A DNA stretch of 38,160 nucleotides from RGIG4097 sp964599875 (lineage in GTDB: Bacteria; Bacillota; Clostridia; Christensenellales; CAG-917): the NCBI GenBank assembly GCA_964599875.1, contig CAZRHE010000015.1, positions 1-38,160 on the forward strand, written 5' to 3'. Below the pieces are notes generated by a model, which worked only from the letters and a program-made list of their open reading frames with translations, had not been told where the DNA came from and did not search any database. Below, in pieces: positions 1-7,500 of the stretch (the stretch's first letter is position 1; every line of letters begins with the position of its first letter). Made by a program: the position numbers and the translations under genes.

Positions 1-181
1 TCTTCTCATAATAGCAATTAAAAGAACTTAATTGCAATATACTTTGATATAAGATGGGAATTTGTGAGTATTTTGATATTGGAAGAAAAAGGTTGTTGTG
101 TTTTATAGGCCATAGAGAATAATTGGCATTAGTAATTAGTATTAGAGAAGGAGCGTGTACTAGACGAAATTTCTTGTCAAA
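1..181. other. AT-rich non-coding left edge
   Basis: No convincing gene is seen here. Bases 14-21 (GCAATTAA) and 28-35 (TTAATTGC) form a perfect 8-bp inverted repeat around a 6-base loop. A stop codon at 161-163 is in frame with the recombinase fragment that follows, so nothing longer is read into it. The base composition is much more AT-rich than the block after about 1600, fitting a decayed accessory region. Confidence 0.5.
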
Positions 182-487
182 GTGCTTGATAAACTCACAC
201 GGCTTTTTGTTTTGAACGAAGCAAACGCATATCGTCATATGTCGAACATATTGATTGACGCAGGGCTTGACAAAAAGCCCATAAAAATACATTCGTTGCG
301 TCATACTTTTGCGACTAGGTGCTATGAAATGGGCATTGATGAAAAAACGATTTCCAAGTGGTGCGGACATACGGATGTTGCCATAACACTCGGAGTGTAT
401 ACACACTGCAATTCCGACCACGAAGAAAAACAAATTGAAATACTAAATAAGAGGGTAAAAAGTACTTATAGTCGAGAAATAAAATAA
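182..487 (+). pseudogene. Tyrosine recombinase (integrase), C-terminal fragment
   Basis: This 101-codon frame encodes only the end of a phage/ICE-type tyrosine recombinase catalytic domain. Visible are the H-x-x-R box (HSLRHTFATR, residues 37-46), the following WCGHTD box with the conserved G-H, and the nucleophilic Tyr in GVYTH. The first catalytic Arg, the catalytic Lys region, the core-binding domain and the arm-binding domain are missing. Full-length relatives are usually 350-400 residues. The only start is a GTG at 182 without a well-placed ribosome site, and an in-frame stop lies at 161-163, so the fragment is a remnant rather than a window-edge truncation. It points at the 3' end of the tRNA-Ser gene 61 bases away, the normal attachment target of such enzymes. 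Confidence 0.8.
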
Positions 488-498
488 AGAAGCAGGGC

Positions 499-545
499 AA
501 AATAAAAACCGCAAAACCCTACTATTTAGTGGGAAATTTGCGGTT
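499..545 (-). terminator. Intrinsic terminator of tRNA-Ser
   Basis: AACCGCAAA (507-515) pairs with TTTGCGGTT (537-545) to give a 9-bp stem. On the minus strand it is followed by a T-rich tail (complement of 499-506). It lies directly after the tRNA 3' end, so it most likely ends the tRNA-Ser transcript. Confidence 0.75.
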
Positions 546-548
546 CGT

Positions 549-640
549 TGGCGGAGAAGCAGGGATTTGAACCCTGGCTACGATTCTCTCGTACTACTCC
601 CTTAGCAGGGGAGCCCCTTCGGCCTCTTGGGTACTTCTCC
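549..640 (-). tRNA. tRNA-Ser (anticodon GCU)
   Basis: The minus strand folds as a complete class II tRNA. The acceptor stem is GGAGAAG/CTTCTCC (640-634 with 559-553), followed by discriminator G and an encoded CCA (551-549). The anticodon stem CTCCC/GGGAG holds loop CTGCTAA, giving anticodon GCU, which reads AGC/AGU serine codons. A long variable arm, typical of tRNA-Ser, is present, as is a T arm with stem CAGGG/CCCTG and loop TTCAAAT. A consensus promoter lies upstream and a terminator downstream, so it is a single-gene transcription unit. Its 3' end faces a recombinase remnant. Confidence 0.97.
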
Positions 641-683
641 AAAACGCTGAAACGAAAAGGTATAGGATTTCGCTTGTTAAAGA

Positions 684-712
684 ATGATATCACAGTGCGC
701 GGACGTTGTCAA
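684..712 (-). promoter_or_regulatory. Sigma-A promoter of tRNA-Ser
   Basis: Minus-strand TTGACA (712-707), a 17-bp spacer and TATCAT (689-684). The expected transcript start is about 35-40 bases before the tRNA 5' end at 640. The -35 box is a perfect consensus match. Confidence 0.8.
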
Positions 713-782
713 TTATTTTAAACGCATTCCGTGGCTAGATAATGTTGTAACAATCTAAAAGCGGTGCAAGAATATTTCGTTA

Positions 783-812
783 TTGACTATTAATGCGCGT
801 AAGTATTATAAT
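783..812 (+). promoter_or_regulatory. Probable promoter of the DUF1810 gene
   Basis: TTGACT (783-788), an 18-bp spacer and a perfect TATAAT (807-812). It would give a leader of about 100 bases before the ATG at 917. I see no recognisable structure in that leader. Confidence 0.6.
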
Positions 813-916
813 GGATAAAAATTGAAAACTATGAGATGCGAAAGCCGTAGAGGAGCATTGGTTTTGATATGATGGGAGAAAAAATTTACATTATTACAAT
901 ATTCTAGGGGTTAAAG

Positions 917-1351
917 ATGATGGGTAAATATCCGATCGAAAGATTTATAGAAGCACAAAAAAATGATTATGAGCAGGCATTAAAAGAACTTCGTAACGGC
1001 AAGAAAGTCAGCCATTGGATGTGGTATATTTTCCCGCAATTACGATCTTTAGGGAGAAGCGGATATGCTCAATATTATGGAATCGAGAATGCGGAAGAGG
1101 CAAAAGCTTATTGCGACAATTCTGTCTTGTATGATAGGTATATTGAGTGTTGCAATGCCTTAGAAAACCTTCAAAATAAAAATATAGTTTATGTTCTCGG
1201 CGAAACCGATTCAAAGAAACTTCGTTCCTCTTTGACGTTATTTTATATCGTAGACGAGAAAAATAAAGCATTATACAAAAAGCTTATAGATAAATTCTAT
1301 GATGGCAAATGGGATAATTTGACGATAGACCAATTAATGAAAAATAATTAG
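917..1351 (+). CDS. DUF1810 family protein
   Basis: A 144-residue protein matching the DUF1810 family at about its usual length. It has the N-terminal RFIEAQ stretch, the hallmark HWMWYIFPQL block near residues 33-42, and the GRSGYAQYYGI segment just after it. The biochemical role of the family is not known to me, so none is assigned. The ATG at 917 has AGGGG six bases upstream, and a second ATG follows immediately. The gene is alone, between its own promoter and a terminator-like hairpin. It is markedly AT-richer than the genes after 1600 and lies beside a tRNA with a recombinase remnant, which suggests acquisition by transfer (inference). Confidence 0.85.
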   Translation: MMGKYPIERFIEAQKNDYEQALKELRNGKKVSHWMWYIFPQLRSLGRSGYAQYYGIENAEEAKAYCDNSVLYDRYIECCNALENLQNKNIVYVLGETDSKKLRSSLTLFYIVDEKNKALYKKLIDKFYDGKWDNLTIDQLMKNN

Positions 1352-1380
1352 AGCGGCAGTCCCTTGTAAAAAAAGAAAAC

Positions 1381-1412
1381 GAACTTTGATTTCTCAAGGT
1401 CCATTTTATTTT
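1381..1412. terminator. Probable bidirectional terminator after DUF1810 gene
   Basis: GAACTTTGA (1381-1389) pairs with TCAAGGTCC (1394-1402) with one mismatch and one G-U pair across a TTTC loop. A T-rich tail (1404-1412) follows, and there is an A-run on the other side that would act as a T-run on the minus strand. The rest of 1413-1612 shows no gene. Confidence 0.45.
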
Positions 1413-1612
1413 CACCTGTAACACGAAACCATTGGATAGTCTGACAGATTTTTATTAGCGGAAGGGGATGAATGGTGGATGATTCTATGGGAAATCGTGA
1501 GTAAGATGGGGTGGTGCTATTTTGGTGAGCGTTTTTTGAGAGCAAAAACGGATAGGGACTTTACAAGAGGGGAGGAAAAGTGATATTATAATGAGCAGAT
1601 AAGAGGTGGAGT

Positions 1613-1882
1613 ATGCTGAATTTATATCAAGTACTTGCAAGACTGAAAAGCGAAGAAGAGTTTCGCGTGTTTTTCGAGGACTTATGCACGTTTCAAGAAG
1701 TTGAGAAGATGGAGCAGAGAGTGCATAGCGCACAGTTGCTCATAGAGGGTGACACCTACAATCAAGTCATAGAGCAGACGGATATTTCGTCGGCGACGCT
1801 GTCGAGGGTGTCGAGGTGCGTACAGCACGGAAGCGGCGGATACAGCGACCTATTGAAAAAGATGATGGACGAAGAAAAGTAA
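1613..1882 (+). CDS. yerC: YerC/YecD family TrpR-like DNA-binding regulator
   Basis: An 89-residue all-helical protein of the YerC/YecD branch of the Trp repressor superfamily. The conserved features are LARLKSEEEFRVFFEDLCTF near the N terminus, the EVEKMEQR segment, and a helix-turn-helix of the form YNQVIEQTDISSATLSRVSR at about residues 49-68. Length and spacing match the family. Its ligand and operators are not established in this organism. The ATG at 1613 follows AGGTGG at 1604-1609. The gene stands alone and ends in a strong hairpin terminator right before spoIIE, so the two are probably transcribed separately. Confidence 0.9.
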   Translation: MLNLYQVLARLKSEEEFRVFFEDLCTFQEVEKMEQRVHSAQLLIEGDTYNQVIEQTDISSATLSRVSRCVQHGSGGYSDLLKKMMDEEK

Positions 1883-1916
1883 TTCGTCAAGAAACAAAAC
1901 CGTACGACAAAATAAG

Positions 1917-1946
1917 TCGCGCAACCGAAAGGATGCGCGATTTTTT
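1917..1946 (+). terminator. Intrinsic terminator of yerC
   Basis: TCGCGCA (1917-1923) pairs with TGCGCGA (1934-1940). A further CC/GG pair closes on a GAAA tetraloop, and six Ts follow (1941-1946). It ends only 17 bases before the spoIIE ATG. Confidence 0.85.
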
Positions 1947-1948
1947 GT

Positions 1949-1957
1949 TGCTATTAT
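1949..1957 (+). promoter_or_regulatory. Extended -10 promoter of spoIIE (leaderless)
   Basis: TGC followed by TATTAT (1952-1957) forms an extended -10 element. Exactly six bases separate it from the ATG at 1964, so transcription should start at or next to the A of the start codon. No -35 box is seen at 16-18 bp, because the yerC terminator occupies that space. No Shine-Dalgarno precedes the ATG. No clear Spo0A box (TGTCGAA) was seen by eye. Confidence 0.5.
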
Positions 1958-1963
1958 GCGGTT

Positions 1964-4243
1964 ATGAAGAAGTTGATTTTGCCGCGCCGTCGGACGAAGA
2001 GAGAAAGGACGTTTTTCATTTCTCCCGAAACGGCGGTCAGATACGTCGTTGAATTTTTGTTTATGCTGCTGTTTTTCTCGGCCGGGGATTTCGGCTTTGC
2101 GCTTGCGCTCGGCTTTCTTTCGGGACTAGTGTATGCAAGGCAAAATCTTGCCGTGGTCGCACCGCTGTTTATAGTCGCGGGGTGCGTATTCATAGACTCT
2201 TGGTGGGTGCTTTTGTATCTTGCATCGCCCTGTCTTGTTTTCTTTGTTTTGTATTTCGTATATTGGAAGATAAGACGCAACGTCGCGATATCCGCGATAG
2301 TCTTATCGGCGTTTCTCGGCATGATTCCGAAATGCGTTTGCACGGCGGTTTTCGGTGGCGAAATACAAACGATATGTGCAGTGGCGGTGACCTGCGTCGT
2401 TTCTGCGATTTGTTGCACAATCGCAGGTTATGCAATACTAATTCGGGGTTTTAAGTGCCGATTTACGCTTGACGAGAAGATTTGCTTGTGTTTATTTGCG
2501 GTCGCTACGGCGTATGCCGCAAGGGGCGTTACGGTCTATGGATTTTCTCTTGTATATCTTCTTTTCCCGTTCGTCGCGTTGTCTTTTTCGAGTGCGGGAA
2601 GGACGAGCGGAGCGTTGATTTCGGGGATATTATTCGGGGTGGGCGCATCCCTGTCTACGGGGAGCGTTTTGCCGATAGCGGAGTTTGTGGCGCTGTCCTT
2701 TTCGGCGTGTGCGCTCGGAGTTTTCGGAAGATACGTATCCGCTCTTGCGATATGCGTAATCGAGTTGTTTTTTTGGCTGCTCGAAGCGGGTTGTTGGCAG
2801 GGAGCGGTGCTGCTTGCGGCGGGCGGATTGGCGTTTTCAATATTGCCGTCGTCCATAAGGAGTAGATTTGTGCCTAACGTAGAGGATAGGGCAAGCGTAC
2901 TTTGCTCTGTGGTGAATCGCGACAGAGGCGCACTTGCCGAAAAGTTGTCTTCCGTCGGCGAGGTGTTTGCGGATATGGCGGCGTCCCTCGAAGTCAAAGA
3001 CAACGCAGTGAATCCGTACACTCCGCAACGACTTGCAAGCGAAGTTGCAAGGAATTATTGCGGAAAATGCCCCGAGCATCCGAAGTGTTTTTCCGCTCTC
3101 GGCGGGGACACCTCTTCCGTCATAGAGCCGCTTGCGGAAGCGACGCTGGGGAGAGGAAAAGCAACCATTTTGGACGTGCCTACTTTTATAACTTCGAGTT
3201 GCATAAAAGCGCACAATTTGATAGGAGTGGTCAACAATGCGGGGGATTCGTATCGCGCGAAAATCGCATGCGTCGGGGACGTCGTCAACACGAAAAAAAT
3301 TATGTCCGAGCAGTTTGCGGGAATGGCGCTGGTTTTGGATTCTCTTTCGACTGAATGTGGGAAAAACCTATCTTTCGGCGGTGAATACGAGGAAAGGATA
3401 GGCGCCGAACTTCTGAAACACAACGTCGTTGCAAGTCAAATTATAGTTGCGGGTGAGGGGGAGGATGCAAAGGTCGCTCTCACCGTGCGCGATTGTGACG
3501 CGGATAAAGCGGTGTTGCCTCGAATCGTGTCGAGGTGTTTGAAAACTCGCTTTGCGATAGACGGCGTCGAAAGGAAAGGAGAGGAGAAAACGGTGCACCT
3601 CGTAGCGGCGCCCATATTCGAAGTTGCGTACGGATTTGCGGAAAAATGCAGGGACGGCGAAGAGGTCAGCGGGGACGTCAAGGCGGTTTTATCTCCATCG
3701 CTCACGAAGAGGATATTCGCGCTTTGCGACGGGATGGGGAGCGGAGAAAAGGCGCGCGCGACGGCAAACGGCGCGGTGTCTATGATAGAGAATTTTTATC
3801 GCGCGGGGTTTGACGACAATATAATTTTATCCCTTGTGAACAAACTGTTAAGCCTTGGCGACGACGAGAGTTTTTCCGCTCTCGACATAGCGATAATAGA
3901 CACGTCGGACGGAGGCGTGGATATAATCAAAATGGGCGCAACTTCGGGGTTTATCATACGCAAAAGCAGTGTTGAAGTGGTCAAATCGTCAAATCCGCCC
4001 GTCGGTATCGTGGACAAAATCACGCCCGCAACGGCAAGATATCAACTCTACGACGGGGATATGTTGGTGTGTGCGACGGACGGCGTATCCGACGTGCTCG
4101 GAGAGAGCGGCGTTATAGACGTGGTTGAAAGATTGGACACCGCAAACCCGCAATCGCTTGCGGACGGCATATTGGCGGACGCGCTCAAAAAGGGTGCGAC
4201 GGACGATTGTACGGTCATGGCGATGAGGTTGGTTGCGGTCTAA
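1964..4243 (+). CDS. spoIIE: Stage II sporulation protein E (SpoIIE), membrane-bound PP2C phosphatase
   Basis: SpoIIE dephosphorylates SpoIIAA in the forespore, which frees sigma-F, and takes part in polar septum formation. The protein has 759 residues, slightly shorter than the Bacillus form. The N-terminal 290 or so residues contain many hydrophobic membrane segments. A linker follows that includes a Cys-rich stretch (YCGKCPEHPKC), then a C-terminal PP2C/SpoIIE phosphatase domain. Metal-binding motifs are CDGMGSGE (D589), ATDGVSD (D706, D710) and the terminal TDDCTV (D747/D748). The ATG at 1964 has no Shine-Dalgarno. No alternative start exists upstream before an in-frame stop at 1913-1915, and the basic MKKLILPRRR start looks natural. 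A -10 element six bases upstream implies a leaderless mRNA. tilS follows, as near Bacillus spoIIE. Confidence 0.95.
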   Translation: MKKLILPRRRTKRERTFFISPETAVRYVVEFLFMLLFFSAGDFGFALALGFLSGLVYARQNLAVVAPLFIVAGCVFIDSWWVLLYLASPCLVFFVLYFVYWKIRRNVAISAIVLSAFLGMIPKCVCTAVFGGEIQTICAVAVTCVVSAICCTIAGYAILIRGFKCRFTLDEKICLCLFAVATAYAARGVTVYGFSLVYLLFPFVALSFSSAGRTSGALISGILFGVGASLSTGSVLPIAEFVALSFSACALGVFGRYVSALAICVIELFFWLLEAGCWQGAVLLAAGGLAFSILPSSIRSRFVPNVEDRASVLCSVVNRDRGALAEKLSSVGEVFADMAASLEVKDNAVNPYTPQRLASEVARNYCGKCPEHPKCFSALGGDTSSVIEPLAEATLGRGKATILDVPTFITSSCIKAHNLIGVVNNAGDSYRAKIACVGDVVNTKKIMSEQFAGMALVLDSLSTECGKNLSFGGEYEERIGAELLKHNVVASQIIVAGEGEDAKVALTVRDCDADKAVLPRIVSRCLKTRFAIDGVERKGEEKTVHLVAAPIFEVAYGFAEKCRDGEEVSGDVKAVLSPSLTKRIFALCDGMGSGEKARATANGAVSMIENFYRAGFDDNIILSLVNKLLSLGDDESFSALDIAIIDTSDGGVDIIKMGATSGFIIRKSSVEVVKSSNPPVGIVDKITPATARYQLYDGDMLVCATDGVSDVLGESGVIDVVERLDTANPQSLADGILADALKKGATDDCTVMAMRLVAV

Positions 4244-4250
4244 TAAATCC

Positions 4251-4264
4251 CGCATACGTATGCG
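4251..4264. repeat. Perfect 14-bp palindrome after spoIIE
   Basis: CGCATAC is followed directly by GTATGCG. It has no loop, so it resembles a protein binding site more than a hairpin. The same seven-base arms recur, spread by a 5-base loop, at the start of the VanW gene (9680-9698). Confidence 0.5.
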
Positions 4265-4269
4265 CGTAA

Positions 4270-4290
4270 TTTGTCATAGACAAATTTTTT
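4270..4290 (+). terminator. Probable terminator of spoIIE
   Basis: TTTGTC (4270-4275) pairs with GACAAA (4279-4284) across an ATA loop and runs into a T-tract. The stem is short and AT-rich, so efficiency may be modest. It overlaps the predicted -35 region of tilS. Confidence 0.55.
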
Positions 4291-4304
4291 GTTTGTGCTA
4301 TACT
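4277..4304 (+). promoter_or_regulatory. tilS promoter with extended -10, leaderless
   Basis: TAGACA (4277-4282), a 16-bp spacer ending in TGC, then TATACT (4299-4304). Six bases separate the -10 box from the ATG at 4311, which places the transcript start at the start codon. No Shine-Dalgarno is present. Confidence 0.6.
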
Positions 4305-4310
4305 TATAGT

Positions 4311-5600
4311 ATGAGAAGTCTTTCCCTCGACGCACCCTATATTGAAAACAAGCGCATAGCCCTTGCCCTTTCGGGAGGAAGGGATTCTATGGCGTTGGCG
4401 CATTTACTGCTCGAAGCGGGGGCGGATTTTTTCGTCGTCAACTTCGAACACGGAATAAGAGGGGATAAGTCTGTCGCGGACAGCGCGTTTGTGAAGGACT
4501 GGTGCGATAGTCACAAAGTTAGTGTGCAAATTATTCATCTCGATTGCCCGCGCTACGCAAAGGGAAACGGCTTGACGATAGAACAAGCGGGACGCGAACT
4601 TCGATACGCCTACTTCGACAAAATTTTGGAGAACGGGGATTGCGACTACGTCGCCCTTGCGCACCATGCGTCCGATCAGACCGAAACGGTGTTTATGCGC
4701 ATATTGCGAGGTACGGGAATTTCGGGACTTAAAGGGATGAGCGAAGTGAGCGGCGGATATATAAGACCTCTTCTACGCTACACGAGGGCGGAGATAGACG
4801 AATACGTCGAGAAAAATGCGATACCTTACGTCGAGGACGAGAGCAATTCGGACACGACGTATACGAGAAACTTCATCCGCGCGGAATTGTCGAAAATGAG
4901 AGGGCGTTTCCCATCCCTTGACGAAACGGTTGCAAGGCTTGTTAGGTCTGCAAGAGAAACGGACGAATTTTTATTGAGCATGCTCCCCGAAGTCGAGATA
5001 AAAAACGGAGAGGGAAGATTGCCCGTATCCGATGCCGACGGCGGAATACTTTGCAAAAGACGGATAAAACAAATTTGCGACGCACTCGGCGTGAAACAGG
5101 ATTTCGAGGAAAGACATTATCCGCTCGTGTTATCCCTTGTGACGGCGGAAAACGGCAAGAAAATTTGTCTTCCTCACGGATTGACTGCTCATAAAGACGG
5201 GGAAGATATCGTTTTTTCGATAGAGTGCGAAAGCGAAGACTTCGAAATTCCCTTTGACGGAGAAAGCGTGGAAGGAATAATCCGTTGCGAAAAGGCGGAG
5301 TGCTATGAAAAGGAACAAGGCACGCTTTATATAGACTTGGATTCTATCCCCGACGGTGCGGTTTTGAGAAGAATACGAGAAGGGGACAAAATCAAAAAAT
5401 TCGGCGGCGGCACTAAAAACCTCGGTGATTTTTTGACGGATAAAAAGTATCCGTTGCGTAAACGTAAAGACCTTGTCGTTTGCGCCTGCGGAAAGGATAT
5501 ATTGTTTGTGGTCGGGGTGGAAATATCATCCTCTGTTGCGGTCGCGGAATCCTCCGTCCGCATACTGAAAATCACCCCTTACGATAACGAATCAAACTAA
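4311..5600 (+). CDS. tilS: tRNA(Ile)-lysidine synthase TilS
   Basis: TilS converts the wobble C of tRNA-Ile(CAU) to lysidine using ATP and lysine, so that the tRNA reads AUA. The 429-residue protein has the N-type PP-loop SGGRDS at residues 21-26, the NFEHGIRG and LAHHASDQTET segments of the catalytic domain, YTRNFIR in the linker, and a C-terminal TilS domain with RIREGDKI and the FLTDKKYPLRKRKDL stretch. I chose the ATG at 4311. An in-frame ATG at 4233 lies inside spoIIE and would add an unrelated 26-residue lead. The mRNA is probably leaderless. hpt follows after 12 bases, the classical tilS-hpt pair. Confidence 0.95.
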   Translation: MRSLSLDAPYIENKRIALALSGGRDSMALAHLLLEAGADFFVVNFEHGIRGDKSVADSAFVKDWCDSHKVSVQIIHLDCPRYAKGNGLTIEQAGRELRYAYFDKILENGDCDYVALAHHASDQTETVFMRILRGTGISGLKGMSEVSGGYIRPLLRYTRAEIDEYVEKNAIPYVEDESNSDTTYTRNFIRAELSKMRGRFPSLDETVARLVRSARETDEFLLSMLPEVEIKNGEGRLPVSDADGGILCKRRIKQICDALGVKQDFEERHYPLVLSLVTAENGKKICLPHGLTAHKDGEDIVFSIECESEDFEIPFDGESVEGIIRCEKAECYEKEQGTLYIDLDSIPDGAVLRRIREGDKIKKFGGGTKNLGDFLTDKKYPLRKRKDLVVCACGKDILFVVGVEISSSVAVAESSVRILKITPYDNESN

Positions 5601-5612
5601 AGGAAATAAATT

Positions 5613-6161
5613 ATGGAGTACGGAAAAGACATTGCAAAGGTCCTCATCAAAAGAGAAGACATCGAAAGAAGAGTGAAAGAAATCGCAGAACAAATTAACC
5701 GCGATTACGAGGGCAAGGAATACACCCTCGTCGTGACGTTGCGCGGAGCGGTGGTGTTCTTTGCGGACTTGTTCCGTCATTTGACGGGCAGCAACGTGGA
5801 TTGCGATTTTATAGCGGCGTCCAGTTACGGCGGCGGCACTTCCACGTCGGGTGAAGTCAAACTCGTCAAAGACTTGTCCTCTCCCGTCAAGGGCAGACAC
5901 CTCATCATCGTCGAGGATATCATCGACACGGGGACCACGCTTGTTTATCTCAAACGACTGTTAGAAGCAAGAGAGCCCGCGTCAATTAAACTATGCTCCT
6001 TGCTCGACAAGCCGTCCAGAAGAAAAGTGGAACTCAAAGGCGACTACGTGGGCTTCGAAGTGCCCAACGAATTCGTCGTGGGATGCGGACTTGATTACAA
6101 TCAAAAGTATCGCAATCTTCCCGACGTATGTATTCTTTCCCCCGAGGTATACGGTGGTTAA
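5613..6161 (+). CDS. hpt: Hypoxanthine-guanine phosphoribosyltransferase
   Basis: Purine salvage enzyme that transfers the phosphoribosyl group of PRPP to hypoxanthine or guanine to make IMP or GMP. The 182-residue length is typical. The PRPP-binding signature VEDIIDTGTTL lies at residues 100-110, the TLRGAVVF loop at about 42-49, and the base-specifying FVVGCGLDYNQKYRNLP near the end. AAAGGA lies ahead of the ATG. It follows tilS directly and overlaps cca by 8 bases, so the genes are co-transcribed and probably translationally coupled. In Bacillus the next gene would be ftsH. Here ftsH lies about 19 kb away. Confidence 0.96.
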   Translation: MEYGKDIAKVLIKREDIERRVKEIAEQINRDYEGKEYTLVVTLRGAVVFFADLFRHLTGSNVDCDFIAASSYGGGTSTSGEVKLVKDLSSPVKGRHLIIVEDIIDTGTTLVYLKRLLEAREPASIKLCSLLDKPSRRKVELKGDYVGFEVPNEFVVGCGLDYNQKYRNLPDVCILSPEVYGG

Positions 6162-7500
6162 TAAGAAAAAACTCACCGAACTTGCAAGGCTTTTCCCCGA
6201 GAATAGACCGCTGTACGCAGTGGGCGGATACGTCCGCGACGGATTGCTCGGAATAGAAAGCCACGACGTGGACGTTTGCTCCGAACTCACGGTTAAAGAA
6301 CTCAAAACCGTGCTGTTAAACTCTGATTTTGAAGTTTTGGACAAAAATCTACGGGTGGGAACGGTGATAATAAAATCCCGCGGATTCACCGCGGAATACA
6401 CGACTTTCAGGACGGATAGTTATCCTGACGGCAGCGGAACGCATACCCCCGACGGCGTGACTTTTACTACCGATATGCGCCTTGACGCATTACGTCGCGA
6501 CTTCGGATGCAACGCGATTTATCTCAATCCGCTGACCGATGAAATCGTGGACGTTCTCGGTAGAGTGAAAGACGTGGAAAACAAAATAGTCGCGACCGTG
6601 GACGACCCCGAAAAAGTTTTTTCGGCGGACGGACATAGGATTTTGCGGCTCGTGCGTTTTGCTTGCGAACTCGGTTTCGAGATAGAGGAAAAGACTTTCG
6701 AGGTCGCAAAAAAGTACGCACCATATGTAAAAGATATCGCGACCGAAAGGATACTTTCAGAACTCGACAAAATTCTCGTTGCGGATACGGCGCATCCCGA
6801 ATTTAATTTGAAAGACGCGCACGTGCGCGGGGTAGAACTCCTCGACGAGTTGGGACTTGTGGATATGCTCCTTCCCGAACTCGCCGCACTCAAAGGGCTT
6901 GCGCAACCCGTAAAATATCATCTTTACGACGCCTATCGTCATTCGATAGAGTGCTATAGGGTGTCCCCGCCGTCAATTCGCTGGGCTTGCCTATTGCACG
7001 ACGTCGGCAAACGACCTTGTATGGACGCGTACGGAAATATGCACGCGCACGCAGTCGTCGGTGCGTCCCTTGCCGAAAACAGATTGAACGCACTCAAAAT
7101 GCCGAAGGCAAAAGTGAAGAGGATAAAAGATTTGATATTTAATCATATGGTCGACATAAACGGCGATATGAAAGAGGGCAAAATGGCTTGGTTCGTGGCG
7201 GAGAATTTTGCGATAGCAAGCGACCTTGCCGACCTAAAAGATTGCGATTCGATAGGCGCAAAAGGCGCACCGCTCGAAAGAAACAGGGTGCGCGAAACCT
7301 ATCGTAGAATAATAGACGAAAAACTTCCCGTTGCAATAAAGGATTTGCCCGTGAACGGCAACGACCTCGTTTCGCTCGGGTTTGAAGATAAGGCAAGAGG
7401 CATTGCGCTTTACGATTTGTGGCGCGCGACCGTGATGAATCCCACTTTGCTCGACAGAGATAAGGCGCTTGCGTATCTTGAAAAAAGGAGAAACAAATGA
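6154..7500 (+). CDS. cca: CCA tRNA nucleotidyltransferase with HD domain
   Basis: Adds or repairs the 3' CCA end of tRNAs. This is a class II nucleotidyltransferase with GGYVRD (residues 24-29) and the catalytic D-x-D (DVD, 38-40), a neck/body region with RILRLVRFACELGF, and an HD phosphohydrolase-like domain (LLHDVGK, H282/D283). I chose the GTG at 6154 (448 residues): GAGG is correctly spaced at 6144-6147 and the start fits the hpt end. The upstream ATG at 6091 would lie deep inside hpt. The gene overlaps rmuC by 4 bases (ATGA). The tRNA-Ser gene here already encodes CCA, so on that tRNA the enzyme would serve repair. Confidence 0.93.
   Translation: MVNKKKLTELARLFPENRPLYAVGGYVRDGLLGIESHDVDVCSELTVKELKTVLLNSDFEVLDKNLRVGTVIIKSRGFTAEYTTFRTDSYPDGSGTHTPDGVTFTTDMRLDALRRDFGCNAIYLNPLTDEIVDVLGRVKDVENKIVATVDDPEKVFSADGHRILRLVRFACELGFEIEEKTFEVAKKYAPYVKDIATERILSELDKILVADTAHPEFNLKDAHVRGVELLDELGLVDMLLPELAALKGLAQPVKYHLYDAYRHSIECYRVSPPSIRWACLLHDVGKRPCMDAYGNMHAHAVVGASLAENRLNALKMPKAKVKRIKDLIFNHMVDINGDMKEGKMAWFVAENFAIASDLADLKDCDSIGAKGAPLERNRVRETYRRIIDEKLPVAIKDLPVNGNDLVSLGFEDKARGIALYDLWRATVMNPTLLDRDKALAYLEKRRNK

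Noticed and set aside
53..121. A short ATG frame containing CFIGHRE, recalling the start of SLOG/DUF1273 proteins
   Set aside because: Only 22 codons, no continuation in any frame, too short to support.
1560..1592. TTTACA with TATAAT as a yerC promoter
   Set aside because: The spacer would be 21 bp, too long for a normal sigma-A promoter. The yerC promoter is left unassigned.
4233..4310. ATG at 4233 as the tilS start
   Set aside because: It lies inside spoIIE and adds residues unlike TilS. The -10 box and the family N terminus both point to 4311.
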